Source of the DNA: Vairimorpha ceranae
Lineage: Eukaryota; Microsporidia; Nosematidae
Length of the DNA stretch: 23,371 bases
Reading direction: 5' to 3'
Assembly: GCF_000988165.1 (NCBI RefSeq)
Contig: NW_020169358.1
Coordinates: 1 to 23,371, forward strand
This document shows, piece by piece, positions 7,328 to 16,152 of this stretch. The position numbers and the translations under genes are program-made. Position 1 is the first letter of the stretch; each line of letters starts with the position of its first letter. The notes under the pieces are model-generated. The model did no database searches, was not told the origin of the DNA, and saw only the letters and a program-made list of their open reading frames with translations.

Positions 7328-8779
7328 TTACATTGAAAAATTGAGACTGTTTATATCGCATATAACTTTTTCTATATTATCTACTAATTCATCGCATCCA
7401 GTATTGTCACGCGAACCCGACAGATTTCCGCGATAATCCTTCGTTCTTCTCATCGGATCACAGCCATCACAAGGATCATTAGATTCGGGAATTAAACCAT
7501 GTGGGTAATTTTGAATGCTATTAAAATTAGGGTCTTCGTGTCCCCAGATACCAGGATGTGATGGTTGACTTGGATAAAAGGGACTATTGGATGGATATTG
7601 GCCCGGAAATTCAGAACACTGATCAAATGAAGGCCTACCAGATGATGGATCGTTAGGATAATACGATGGTCTTCCAAAAGATGGATCATTAGGATGATAC
7701 GATGGTCTTCCAAAAGATGGATCATTAGGATGATACGATGGTCTTCCAAAAGATGGATCATTAGGATGATATGATGGTCTTCCAAAAGATGGATAATTCG
7801 ATTCCTTAAAATGTGGAGGCTTACCAAAATTTGGATCATTTATATACGAACCTTGTGGTGGTCTTCCAAAAGATGAATCGTTAGGATGATATGGCGGCCT
7901 TCCAAATGATGGATAGTTGGGGTTATAAGATGGTCCTCCAAATGATGGATAATTGGGGTTATAAGATGACCCTCCAAATAATGGATCATTGGGATGAAAT
8001 GACGGTCTTCCAAGTGACAGGTCATTAGAATGATATGGCGGTCTTCCAAATGATGGATCATTTATCAATGAATCGTAAGACGGGTTTGCAAGATCACAAT
8101 CAGGACTGTATAATGGATGCCCAGGTTGATTAGAAGGATGGTACGGGTGCCCCGATGGATATCTTGGTGGTTTGTATGGCGGAACAAAACTACTGTCTTC
8201 ATCATGTCTCGGTGGTCTTATTGGTCTAAATCTAGGAGGATAGTACAAATCATCGCCTATATCGTATCCATGTGGTTTCTTGTGTCCTCTCCATCCTCTT
8301 ACTACACCTCCATGCCTTTCCACAAACTCTTCTACTACAAACCTATCTTTAAATGGAATCCACCGGTATAACTGTTTATCATTATCTTTACAAGATCTTG
8401 CTCTTACATAACCTTCATCTTCTGCTTCTACACATTTTTCTTTGACAACTATTTTTATCATATTTTCTGGAAGTAGTGCAAATGTAAATTTTTCACTTTG
8501 CCATTCTGTGGGATCGTGTAAAATAAGCCTGTGATTATTAGTCCACCAATCTTTATCAATAACCTGGTCTCCTTGGTGTGGATATGGCCTGATTTTTAGT
8601 TTGTATGATTCATCACCACCTCTTTTTTCTATGTCAAAGACTTCAGGCATTTCATGTTTAGGAAGAATACGAATGTGATCACCGTCCAATGATAGGAACT
8701 TTTTCATACCCACTGAATAAATAAAGCCTTTTTCTGATATTTCTACAGCTAATAAAAATGAAATATGTAAAATTATCAT
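7328..8779 (-). CDS. Secreted ricin-B-lectin-like protein with proline/tyrosine-rich tandem repeats
   Basis: This is a 483-residue protein in four parts. A short signal peptide (about residues 1-15) comes first. A ricin-B-lectin-like beta-trefoil region spans about 16-150; its clearest mark is CVEAEDEGYVRARSC followed by QLYRW, the C...QxW pattern of that fold. A proline-, tyrosine- and histidine-rich linker covers about 165-238, and twelve imperfect copies of a 12-residue repeat (core DPSFGRPSYHPN) cover about 239-386. The C-terminal region has several cysteines and ends FSM. Microsporidia have families of secreted RBL proteins, and some polar tube proteins (PTP4-like) carry this domain. A spore-wall or polar-tube role is therefore inferred, not shown. 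Only the sugar-binding type of domain is present; nothing resembles a ricin A chain. No CCC motif precedes the ATG. Confidence 0.85.
   Translation of the reverse strand: MIILHISFLLAVEISEKGFIYSVGMKKFLSLDGDHIRILPKHEMPEVFDIEKRGGDESYKLKIRPYPHQGDQVIDKDWWTNNHRLILHDPTEWQSEKFTFALLPENMIKIVVKEKCVEAEDEGYVRARSCKDNDKQLYRWIPFKDRFVVEEFVERHGGVVRGWRGHKKPHGYDIGDDLYYPPRFRPIRPPRHDEDSSFVPPYKPPRYPSGHPYHPSNQPGHPLYSPDCDLANPSYDSLINDPSFGRPPYHSNDLSLGRPSFHPNDPLFGGSSYNPNYPSFGGPSYNPNYPSFGRPPYHPNDSSFGRPPQGSYINDPNFGKPPHFKESNYPSFGRPSYHPNDPSFGRPSYHPNDPSFGRPSYHPNDPSFGRPSYYPNDPSSGRPSFDQCSEFPGQYPSNSPFYPSQPSHPGIWGHEDPNFNSIQNYPHGLIPESNDPCDGCDPMRRTKDYRGNLSGSRDNTGCDELVDNIEKVICDINSLNFSM
7623..8065 (-). repeat. 36-bp coding minisatellite in the lectin-like gene
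   Basis: There are about twelve units of 36 bp, with two slightly longer ones in the middle. Units starting at plus 7671, 7707 and 7743 are nearly identical, and the unit at 7779 starts the same way before diverging. The outer units at both ends have drifted further. Because 36 is a multiple of three, unit gain or loss keeps the frame and also keeps a second minus-strand frame open; that second frame is not a gene. Confidence 0.9.
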
Positions 8780-9080
8780 AATTTGTAACGTATTCTTTAT
8801 TTAATGGAAAAAAAATGAAACTTATGTCTTGTACATGTTTTAGGAATGATTTGTACCGTTATTTTAATATTTATATGTTTTTTATTAATACATTATATTA
8901 ATATATAGAAGTTAATTTATTAATACGTTATAGAAATTATACTTTTAAAAGAATAAATTGGCAATCAATAAGAAACGCTTCCTTTACATACATGAATTAA
9001 CAAAAGTAAATTTTTAATATAGTCTTTACATTTCCAGTGACAATAATCATTCACTAGTTTTTAAATATTAAACCCCTTCA
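8780..9080. promoter_or_regulatory. Divergent promoter region, lectin-like gene and Utp12-like gene
   Basis: This is a 301-base AT-rich spacer between divergent genes. CCCC at 9073-9076 serves the plus-strand gene. No CCC precedes the lectin-like gene, which may use a different signal. Confidence 0.5.
9073..9076 (+). promoter_or_regulatory. CCCC start-proximal motif of the Utp12-like gene
   Basis: CCCC lies 4 bases before the ATG at 9081, in line with the other host genes, and supports that start. Confidence 0.6.
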
Positions 9081-9467
9081 ATGTCTAAAAGCAATAAAAA
9101 GAAGAAAATTTTTAGTACTGAAGATGACGAAACATCTGCCACTTTACTTAAGTCCTCAATACAATCTGAAGACACCACATACCTATCAGAATATTTAATG
9201 CAGAAGAATGCACATAGACAACTCAAATATCTGGAAGCTAAAGATTTAGAGAAATTAAGTCTTTTATTGGTTGATTTTTTAACTACCCCATTAAGACTTT
9301 TAGCCCTTGATGTTTTGAAAAAAATAGCCAATAATAAAGTGTTACAAGCTTTAAAACACAGAGCTATTGATTTTGAAAAGTTAGTGTACCTTAAAGGAAA
9401 AATTGATTTTATAAAAATGAAAAATTTAAAAAACGTAAGACACGAACCAGAGACTACAATTAATTAA
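9081..9467 (+). CDS. Small Utp12-domain-like protein (probable ribosome-processing factor)
   Basis: This protein has 128 residues. It has a basic, serine-rich start (residues 1-20) followed by an all-helical part. The pattern in the helical part resembles the C-terminal Utp12 domain of the UTP-A/UTP-B subunits of the small-subunit processome: alternating leucines from about 47-92, then FEKLVYLKGKIDFI at 98-111, matching the family's L..L.GRLDLL ending. In other eukaryotes this domain follows WD40 repeats, which are absent here. The tail is basic and polar. It could instead be an unrelated helical protein. The next gene lies 99 bases downstream on the same strand. Confidence 0.6.
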   Translation: MSKSNKKKKIFSTEDDETSATLLKSSIQSEDTTYLSEYLMQKNAHRQLKYLEAKDLEKLSLLLVDFLTTPLRLLALDVLKKIANNKVLQALKHRAIDFEKLVYLKGKIDFIKMKNLKNVRHEPETTIN

Positions 9468-9566
9468 ATTTTTGATTTTTTAAAACAATTTTTAAAACAG
9501 TTTACAATGTGAAACAATGTGTTTTATAAAAAAATATAAAAATTTTTTTTTAGAAAAATAATTAAT

Positions 9567-9890
9567 ATGGCTGATACTGAACAACAAACTGGTAATAATG
9601 AAGAGACGCAGATAGGTGGATTTGGATTGAAAAAAATATTTCTTTTTATAGGGTTAGTGGTTTTAGTAGCTCTTGTTACAGTTGTATCTCTTATGTTTTT
9701 TTTCAGCGATGAAGGTAATGGCACTAAGCCTGAGGCACTTGCGAAAGGAGATGATGAAGGAGATTCACAAGCAAGTTTGAAGAGTAAAAAATCCTCTGGT
9801 AGTAAAAGTAGCTCTGCGACAGATGAAGAAAGCAAAGGAAAGAAGAGTTCTAAATTTGCAGAAATAATCGACCACAGCTTAGTTAATTAA
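9567..9890 (+). CDS. Small single-pass membrane protein (hypothetical)
   Basis: This 107-residue protein has a polar N-terminal tail (1-20), one strong membrane segment at about residues 24-47 and a long serine/lysine/aspartate-rich tail. Two lysines (22-23) before the membrane segment suggest that the N-terminus faces the cytosol or that the segment acts as a signal anchor. The tail has many serines in charged context (KSKKSSGSKSSS) and may be phosphorylated. There is no recognised family. No CCC motif is seen before the ATG; the upstream sequence is a T-run followed by AATTAAT. The composition is clearly coding, unlike the surrounding AT-rich DNA. It is the last host-type gene before the repeat region. 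Confidence 0.7.
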   Translation: MADTEQQTGNNEETQIGGFGLKKIFLFIGLVVLVALVTVVSLMFFFSDEGNGTKPEALAKGDDEGDSQASLKSKKSSGSKSSSATDEESKGKKSSKFAEIIDHSLVN

Positions 9891-10333
9891 ATATTTTATA
9901 TTTTAAATTGTTTTAAAGTTTGTTTATTTTTCCAATATAAATAATTTAGATAATTGAAGTAAATAAAATGGAACTAATAAAAACAGTTATTGGTTTGGAG
10001 TAATTTTAGAAATTAATTATTACAACTAAATTGTTATAACATAAATTATTACAGCATAAATTGCTATAATATAAATTATTATCACAATATAAACTGTTAT
10101 AATATAAATTATTCAACATAAATTGTAAAAAAAGTTGCTATAATTTAAATTATTACAATAAAAAATTATCACGACATAAGCTATTTTAACATAAACTACT
10201 ACAATAAAAAATTGTTAAAAAAAAACTGCTATAATATAAATTATTACAATAAAACATTGTTACAACATAAACTGTTATAGTATAAATTATTACAATTAAA
10301 TTATTACAAAATAAATTATTACAACACATTTTA
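9891..10333. repeat. AT-rich degenerate short-period repeat tract
   Basis: From about 10015 to 10325 the sequence is built of imperfect variants of ATAAATTATTACAA and TATAATATAAATTATT with a loose period near 14-30 bases. No gene is present. It directly precedes the 325-bp tandem array. Confidence 0.75.
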
Positions 10334-11356
10334 CAATTTTTAAAAAAGAAGGGTTAAAAAATAAATGTTCAGATTCAAGCTTTTTATATATATAAAAGAC
10401 TAGCTAACGCTATCCCGTTTGAAACGTGATCAAAATAATGTGTGTTCTTACATTTGTTGTGTATGATGCAACTTTATGCCTGTATTTATTATTTTATATT
10501 ACAAAATGATTTTTTTTATTATAAATTAAAATTTGCTATAAACACCTTATATAAGATTAATTTAACTAAATAAAAGCAAGGGAAAATGCACGAAAACACT
10601 GTGCTGTGCTTAGAAAAATAAACCCTACACTTATGCTACTTGTATTTAAAAAATACAAAGAATTTTAAAAAAGAGGGGCTAAAAAATAAAAAAATGTTCA
10701 GATTCAAACTTTTTATATATATTGACTAGCTAACGCTATCCCGTTTGAAACGGGATTATAAACACGACATATTCTTATTTTTCATTGTGTAACATGTCTT
10801 AAGGCTTGTGTGCATTGTTTAAAGTACAAAATGTCTTACATTGTAAAGTAAAATTTGCAATTACAAAAAAATTGAAAAATCCTCTATAAAATACAAAAAA
10901 CCCATAATATCCTTTTAGTAACAATTATATACAAATCTTAAAGTTGTATTTTTGTGCTTTTAAATAAAAATTAAAACAGAATTTCACAATTTTAAAAAAA
11001 AGGGTTAAAAAATAAATAAATATTTAGATTCAAACTTTTTATATATATTGATTGATTGATGATAGCTACTGCTTTTCCGTTTTAAACGGGATTATAAATA
11101 CAATATATGCTCTTTTTTCAACCTGCGTTGTGTCTTTGGGCTTGCATGTACTGTTCAAAATTATAAAATGCACTATTGTCAATGATTAAATTTTGCAATA
11201 GTCATTATTCTATGATTTAAATTATTCGAATAAAATAAAAGAAAATTCACAAAAATATTGTGCTGTCCTTACAGAAATAAACTTAATACTTGTGTTATTC
11301 TTGCTTAATAAAAAGTACAAAGAATTTTACAAATTTAAATAAACGAAGGGTTAAAA
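10334..11356. repeat. Tandem array of about 325-bp units, three copies plus a fragment
   Basis: Unit anchors (AATTTTAAAAAA..GGG) fall with GGG at 10351, 10676, 11002 and 11348, giving spacings of 325, 326 and 346. Each full unit then has AGATTCAA.CTTTTTATATATAT, a TAGCTA- or TAGCTAC-like stretch, and a palindrome CCCGTTT-N-AAACGGG. It continues with loosely matched sequence ending in GTGCTGT.CTTA and TACAAAGAATTTT. Units are strongly diverged except around the palindrome. There is no open frame. The fourth copy is cut off after about 30 bases where Merlin-related sequence starts. Confidence 0.8.
10740..10754. repeat. 15-base palindrome in tandem unit 2
   Basis: CCCGTTTGAAACGGG has 7-base perfect arms around a single G. 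In unit 1 (10414-10428) one arm base has changed (CCCGTTTGAAACGTG). In unit 3 (11077-11089) the outer pair is lost but 6-base arms remain around a T. It is followed in units 2 and 3 by GATTATAAA. It may be a hairpin or a dimeric protein site. Confidence 0.75.
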
Positions 11357-11359
11357 ATC

Positions 11360-11371
11360 ATCGCGAGCCCA
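11360..11371. repeat. 12-bp direct repeat, left copy
   Basis: ATCGCGAGCCCA occurs here and again at 12716-12727, bracketing the first Merlin copy. It is unusually GC-rich for this window. It is longer than the 8-9 bp target duplication usual for Merlin, so it may instead be part of a flanking repeat. Confidence 0.6.
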
Positions 11372-11394
11372 TCTTGTTACTTTTTTTGGATCAG

Positions 11395-12529
11395 GTGCTA
11401 TATGTCCCGGAAAAAAAATTATATTCCAATAATTTAATAAAAGATATAAACTTTTCTACAACAACTTCTTCCCTAAACATAAATTCTAATATAAGTTTTT
11501 CTCTTTGTATTATGCTTAAATCTTTTCCTGGCTCCGATTTCTCTTTTTAGTCTGTTATTATAAGATTCTACGTGCTGGGTATACACGCCTGATATAGGAT
11601 CAACAAAATTATACTTATGGCAGACAGTAGCGTAATAATATGTATCATTATCTGCTAAACTTCTATATGCTTTCCATTCATCAGAATGAATTATATTGCC
11701 GGCTTTAACCACTTAATTTATTATAGGAATTAGGACATTGGCCGAACGGGACTCAACTATAGTAGCGTATCCCAAGGCAAACTTATGGGAGGTATCAACA
11801 ATACAAAAACACCAACAAAGACCGGCAGATTTACCTCTGTGACTTTTAAAATCAAAGTTGGTGGGAAGATAAAGTCAACTGTCCCGTCTTAAAATATATT
11901 TTTAAGTAACTATTTATTAATGGTGCTTTATTGATTACCATGTTTTTCTCATCGTTATATAGGTATTCTTTCATGTTAAATTTTTGTGTATCCTTCTATC
12001 TAAAATTTTATTTTATAGAAAATAAAATTCTAGAAAATTCATAAAGATAAAAAATTTTTTATTGTGATATTCTACCACGAAGTTAAATTTAGTTTCACCT
12101 ATTTTTACTATAACATTTGGTCCCCAACTTCACCGGATTGGTCTAAAAATACATCTTAATACGTTCTAAAATTGAATTTTGTTAATTAATTGGTGGGGCG
12201 TTTTCCAATATCCAAATATTCAATAATATTTCTCTGACTATCTCCACATTAATAAAAGTATATGGCTCTAAGTAAGGTTTTAAAGTCTGTTCTAAAGGCG
12301 GACATCCAAGATTTAACCTAACAGAAAGAGTGGTTTGGTAACGTTGACAACTGTAATGACAACACCTTCATTCAGACCCATCTTGTATTTTTTTATTTGA
12401 TGTAAGGTGCATATTCACATTACAATGTATACATACCTGCCTGTCCTTAAAAAGCTTGTAACCAAAAAGAAGATAAATTATTTCTTCTTCATTTGTCTTG
12501 ATTATTTTTTCTAATAAGGTTTTCATCAT
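11395..12529 (-). pseudogene. Decayed Merlin-type transposase (DDE, IS1595/ISXO2-like)
   Basis: This is a broken reading frame of a Merlin DNA transposon, related to bacterial IS1595/IS1016 transposases. From the 5' end (right to left) come an N-terminal helical segment with a CxxC...DG zinc-ribbon start (12368-12529), then a middle in other frames carrying FKSHRGKSAG and ESRSANVL (about 11700-11860). The best-preserved block follows (11473-11712) with IHSDEWKAY, NFVDP and TQHVESYNNRLKRE. A C-terminal helical remnant reaches about 11395 after a frameshift. The order and motifs match the family. Several frameshifts and stops make it inactive. It is distinct in sequence from the second Merlin copy at 20591-21932. 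Confidence 0.85.
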
Positions 12530-12542
12530 CAAAAAGGTACAA

Positions 12543-12613
12543 AAAAGGGGCCAGGAGCCCAGTTGGTCACCCACCTACAGCCTACAGGGAGATCCAGAGC
12601 CCCGGCCCCTTTT
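12543..12613. repeat. GC-rich inverted repeat beside the Merlin remnant
   Basis: Perfect 10-base arms AAAAGGGGCC (12543-12552) and GGCCCCTTTT (12604-12613) enclose 51 GC-rich bases. It lies immediately upstream of the likely transposase start and may be part of the element's terminal or 5' region. Confidence 0.65.
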
Positions 12614-12715
12614 CCTTTATTTATTTTGCCCTTTTATGTTTTTTTAATTAGTTTACTCTACCTCTAATGACCAATTAGATAGATTGTGTACAGCCCTACG
12701 TATATTATGCTATAT

Positions 12716-12727
12716 ATCGCGAGCCCA
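12716..12727. repeat. 12-bp direct repeat, right copy
   Basis: This is the second copy of ATCGCGAGCCCA, 1356 bases from the left copy. It is followed by GCTCGCTTTCGAGC, itself partly self-complementary. Confidence 0.6.
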
Positions 12728-12937
12728 GCTCGCTTTCGAGCAACAACGCACATCGCATTTTTTGTTACAAATTTTGAAAGTCGATATTTTTTACATTATA
12801 GATAGACTTCTATTTTCAAAACCTATATTTAAATATTCTTATATGGAAACCGAAATCGAAAATGCTTTTACATGTAACAAGATGAATTCCACTGCGATAC
12901 TTGCCATGTATATCTCATTGAAATTTTAAATAAATAT

Positions 12938-12983
12938 AAGTGCTTAACATAATTGGGGTTTAATAATATAATAGAATATAACA
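12938..12983 (-). repeat. 46-bp inverted partner of 16106-16150 (candidate LTR terminus)
   Basis: It matches the reverse complement of 16106-16150 at about 43 of 46 positions, including TTAACATAATTGGGGTTTAA. Read on minus it starts TGTTATATTC, and the TG start would suit an LTR end. It abuts the truncated RT fragment at its active site. A fragment of a retroelement end in inverted orientation is the simplest reading. Confidence 0.6.
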
Positions 12984-14850
12984 CCAGATGATATTCTAGT
13001 GTTTAGCAAGAGCGTAGAAGAGCACCTTAAGCATCTAAAGTAGATGTTGGAAAGACTACATAACAACAACGCAGACGTCAATTTCGAAAAAGTAGCTTTC
13101 TAAAAGAACCCGTATCCTATCTAGGATATAAAGTAAGCGCAAAAAAACTCAACCCGACACGTCCAGAATTGACAGGCCAAAAAACAGCGCGCTTAAGACC
13201 GTTCAAAAGCTTAGATCGATCCTCGGATTGATAAATTGGTATCGACCGTTTGTCAAAAACTTAAGCAATAAACTTGTTAACATAAACGCAAAGTTAAAGA
13301 AAAACATAAAGTTTACATAAAGTAAAGAAGACAACAGCACTCTTGAAGATATAATTTGTCAGATAAAGAGGAAAACCTTACTACATACCCCAGATCCGAT
13401 AAAACCCTTCTCGCTCTCACAGGCGTGCCAGATAGCGCCATCGGAGCCCCATTTCAACAAGATGGAAACCCAACCGGCTTCTTCAGCAGAACATTATCGG
13501 ACACTAAAACAGATACACAACGACGGAAAAGGAATGCCTTGCACTCATTAAGGCACTAGAATACTTTAAACAAATAATTTTGTTAAGCGAAATCAGAGTA
13601 TATATATAGAAGATAAAAACCCATATTCACAACAGAAAGCAACGATCAAAGAGTACAACGATGGAAACTATTGCTGGAAGAATACGACCACGGGATTAGT
13701 CATATTAAATGCGAACAAAACCAAGTTTCCGACCGTCTCTCAAGAGTTTTAACAATCTAAACAATAACAAATTGTGCGCTTTCAATACAAGAAATACGAA
13801 AAGCGCGAAAACATCTCTGACAAAATTTATTAAAAATGTATAAATCCTTAGTTCTTGAAGACGAAGATGGTATTATTGTTGATAAAGGGTCACAAATAGT
13901 AATTCCTGATTCTCTAGTTGTATCGCTATTAAACTCCATCCATAGGTACCTGACACATTCGGGCTCGAATAAGCTTTATTACACTATAATAAATTGCCTG
14001 CATATTATGAGGATAAAAGAACAGATAGCGCAAATTAAAGCAAAATACCTTCCTACCAGATGATAAACATCTCTACATAAAATGCGGTCCACTGAAAGAA
14101 CGTATCGAAGCAAAGGCACCATTTAAAGACATTTCAACAGACATCTATGGCACATTCGCGTTACCAAAAACGCCTAATAAAAAAAAATCTTTCTGTTAAT
14201 CATAACAGATGTCTTTTAGATAATCAGGGTTTGTCATCTTCGTAGAATCACCACTATCTTTGTACAAAGATATCTAGACACTTAGAATAATCAACCACGG
14301 TGCACTTGACACAATTCTTTTCAATCAAAGAAGACAATACAAATCAAGAATTTAAACGAGCGCTACATGAATATAATATAAAGCATAAAATCACATCCAC
14401 CTACAATACAATAGGAAACAGCATTTCAGAGCGATTTAACTAAACGCTTGGAGACGTTATACGAATTTAAAAAAGCAAAAGCTCACAGCTATTCTACAAA
14501 AGATAAATATGCATTTAATTTAACACATTGCAGAACACTTAAATACTCCCCATACGATGTGCTTTATCGCACTAGCCAACTTGACCCGCTACACAAAACA
14601 CTTAAAATTAACCTCAAAGGCATAGCTTAAATATTAAACTAGGCGCCGACCAGTCGTTACTCACTCGTAATGCCTCCAGATTACAATTTTTTTATATGCC
14701 TGGCGAATACGTGTGGGTTAGAAATACTGTGGCGACAAAAACAAGCGGCCCATAACTAGGCCCTTTTCGAACACAAGCCATAAACAAAAATAACAACAGA
14801 GTATTAGTAAGCACAGATGACACAACTTAATGGATAAACATCAAAATACT
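12984..14850 (+). mobile_element. Ty3/Gypsy-like retrotransposon fragment 1 (RT to integrase)
   Basis: Decayed pol sequence in shifting frames. It starts at the RT active-site DD (DDILVFSKS at 12987), missing everything before it. An RT thumb remnant (VSYLGYKVS near 13115) follows, then RNase H (AIGAPFQQDGNPTGFFSRTL at about 13430-13500). The integrase zinc-binding domain is at 13900-14060 (HRYLTHSG..., with the two later cysteines lost), and the core is at about 14125-14440 (FKDISTDIYGTF, then STYNTIGNSISERFN). A GPY/F-like end is at 14690-14850 (GEYVWVRNTVA, LGPFRTQ). This order, RT-RNase H-integrase, is that of Ty3/Gypsy. Many stops and frameshifts make it inactive. No LTR pair was identified. 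Confidence 0.88.
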
Positions 14851-15040
14851 GCGCCTAATGAAGAAGAGGAAGGATGTTGTGCACACGAGCACCAATAGCA
14901 ATAAAGGTGTTATAAAAGGCGTATCTTTTGGTAACATCTAAGCAAATGATTGGTTCTGCTACATCGTTATTAATATCTTAGAAGTTGTTGGGTTCGATTA
15001 AGGAACCAAAACCATAAAAAGAAATTTATATCAAATAAAT

Positions 15041-16152
15041 ATGCCTTCCAGCAATTCTTATTCTTTTAAACAGCTTAGTCTGTTTGGTGTTTATATTCAG
15101 AACAAGCACCGTTCCGACCTAGGATCCATCAAATACGTTGACAGAAAAGAGATATGGGTTTTTAAAGCTGAAGAGAATGAGAGATTTCACCCGAGAAAAA
15201 TTGATTATTTATTGCCATTTGAAGTTAAACCATAGAAGTATAATTACAGTATATTAAGAGTTAAGAAAGTAATACTATTGGCCAGGAATAAAAGATCAGA
15301 TAAAAAAGTTTTAAAGAGATGCGAGACCTACCAGAAGTAGAACAGAAAGACGAGTGGAGGCAGTGATTTTATAAATACAATAAGATATTTTGAAAAGGTT
15401 GATATTGAATTTGGAGAAGAAGGAGTTTTTGTCATAGTTAGAGAAGATTATGGGGAAAAGTTATAAAAAGCAAGCATACATCTAAAGTAATTTCTTTTTG
15501 AAGTATTTATGTACTAAGGGTAAGAAACTAGAGAAAGTATTAACCGATAACAGCAAAGAATTTTGTAATGAAAACATGAGCAAGCTTTGCGGGATTTTAA
15601 GCATTGAACACAGGAAGATAAGCTTAGAGCAACACGGAAGTAATGGTAGGATTGAAAGAATTATAGGAAATAAGAAATGGAATATTGAGGAATAAGAAGG
15701 AATCATTTACAGAAAAAGTTTATAAAGCAATTGAGAAATGTAAGTTAAGTTTCTACGCAGGAATAAAGTGCACTCCAGTAGAAGCTGTAGGGATGAGACG
15801 GAACAGCTTTGATAGAGAATAGTCCCCAAGAATGTTATTCCAAGAGGTTTAGTCGTTGATATATGGAACAACTTTTTAAACACAAAAAGGTTAGAGTTGC
15901 TAAGAATGAGAATTTAAAAGGATATAATAAAAATACATTAAAGGCAGATTTTTAGATCTGAGTATAATGGTTGAGGACCATCCAGAAAATTCTTATAACG
16001 TGAGACTTGAAAATGGGAGTTATGCAAAGAAAAGAATTCATGACTCGAAAGGAATTAGTAAGGAAGTACCTTTTAAAAGACGAGACCAACCTTCTGTAGC
16101 GGGAGTATTATATTCTATTATAATATTAAACCCCAATTATGTTAAGTACTAA
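15041..16152 (+). mobile_element. Ty3/Gypsy-like retrotransposon fragment 2 (integrase)
   Basis: This is a second, different integrase remnant. An open stretch at 15041-15235 probably belongs to the region before integrase. It is followed by the zinc-finger part (YYWPGIKDQI near 15275 and KRCETYQK near 15311) and the core: FEKVDIEFG, VREDYG, VLTDNSKEFCNE at 15538-15573, then GSNGRIERIIG. KCTPVEA is at about 15770. A C-terminal domain follows at 15955-16152 (EDHPENSYNVRLENGSYAKK). Frameshifts and stops interrupt it several times. It shares little sequence with fragment 1, so the two are separate insertions, not one element. Confidence 0.85.
16106..16150 (+). repeat. 46-bp inverted partner of 12938-12983
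   Basis: It lies at the very end of the fragment 2 polyprotein frame, just where a 3' LTR would begin. The TG expected for an LTR start is TA here, which could be decay. The match to the other copy stops sharply on both sides. Confidence 0.6.

Noticed and set aside
7492..8061. Two further open frames on minus across the lectin repeats
   Set aside because: They are a second frame kept open because the 36-bp unit is a multiple of three; their Ile/His-rich sequence is only an echo of the repeat.
8117..8371. Open frame on plus opposite the lectin-like gene
   Set aside because: It is a shadow of a well-supported gene on the other strand, with no family features.
7328..8779. Possible ricin-like toxin
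   Set aside because: Only a lectin-type fold is suggested; there is no N-glycosidase (A chain) sequence.
10381..10430. Pol III gene (A and B boxes) in the tandem unit
   Set aside because: TAGCTAACGC and AGATTCAAGC only loosely resemble the boxes and are in the wrong order and spacing.
11290..11550. Plus-strand open frame over the end of the tandem array and Merlin remnant
   Set aside because: It overlaps recognised transposase sequence on the opposite strand and has no family features.
12684..12929. Plus-strand open frame before Gypsy fragment 1
   Set aside because: It has low-complexity content and no start signal, and it lies in what may be an inverted retroelement end.
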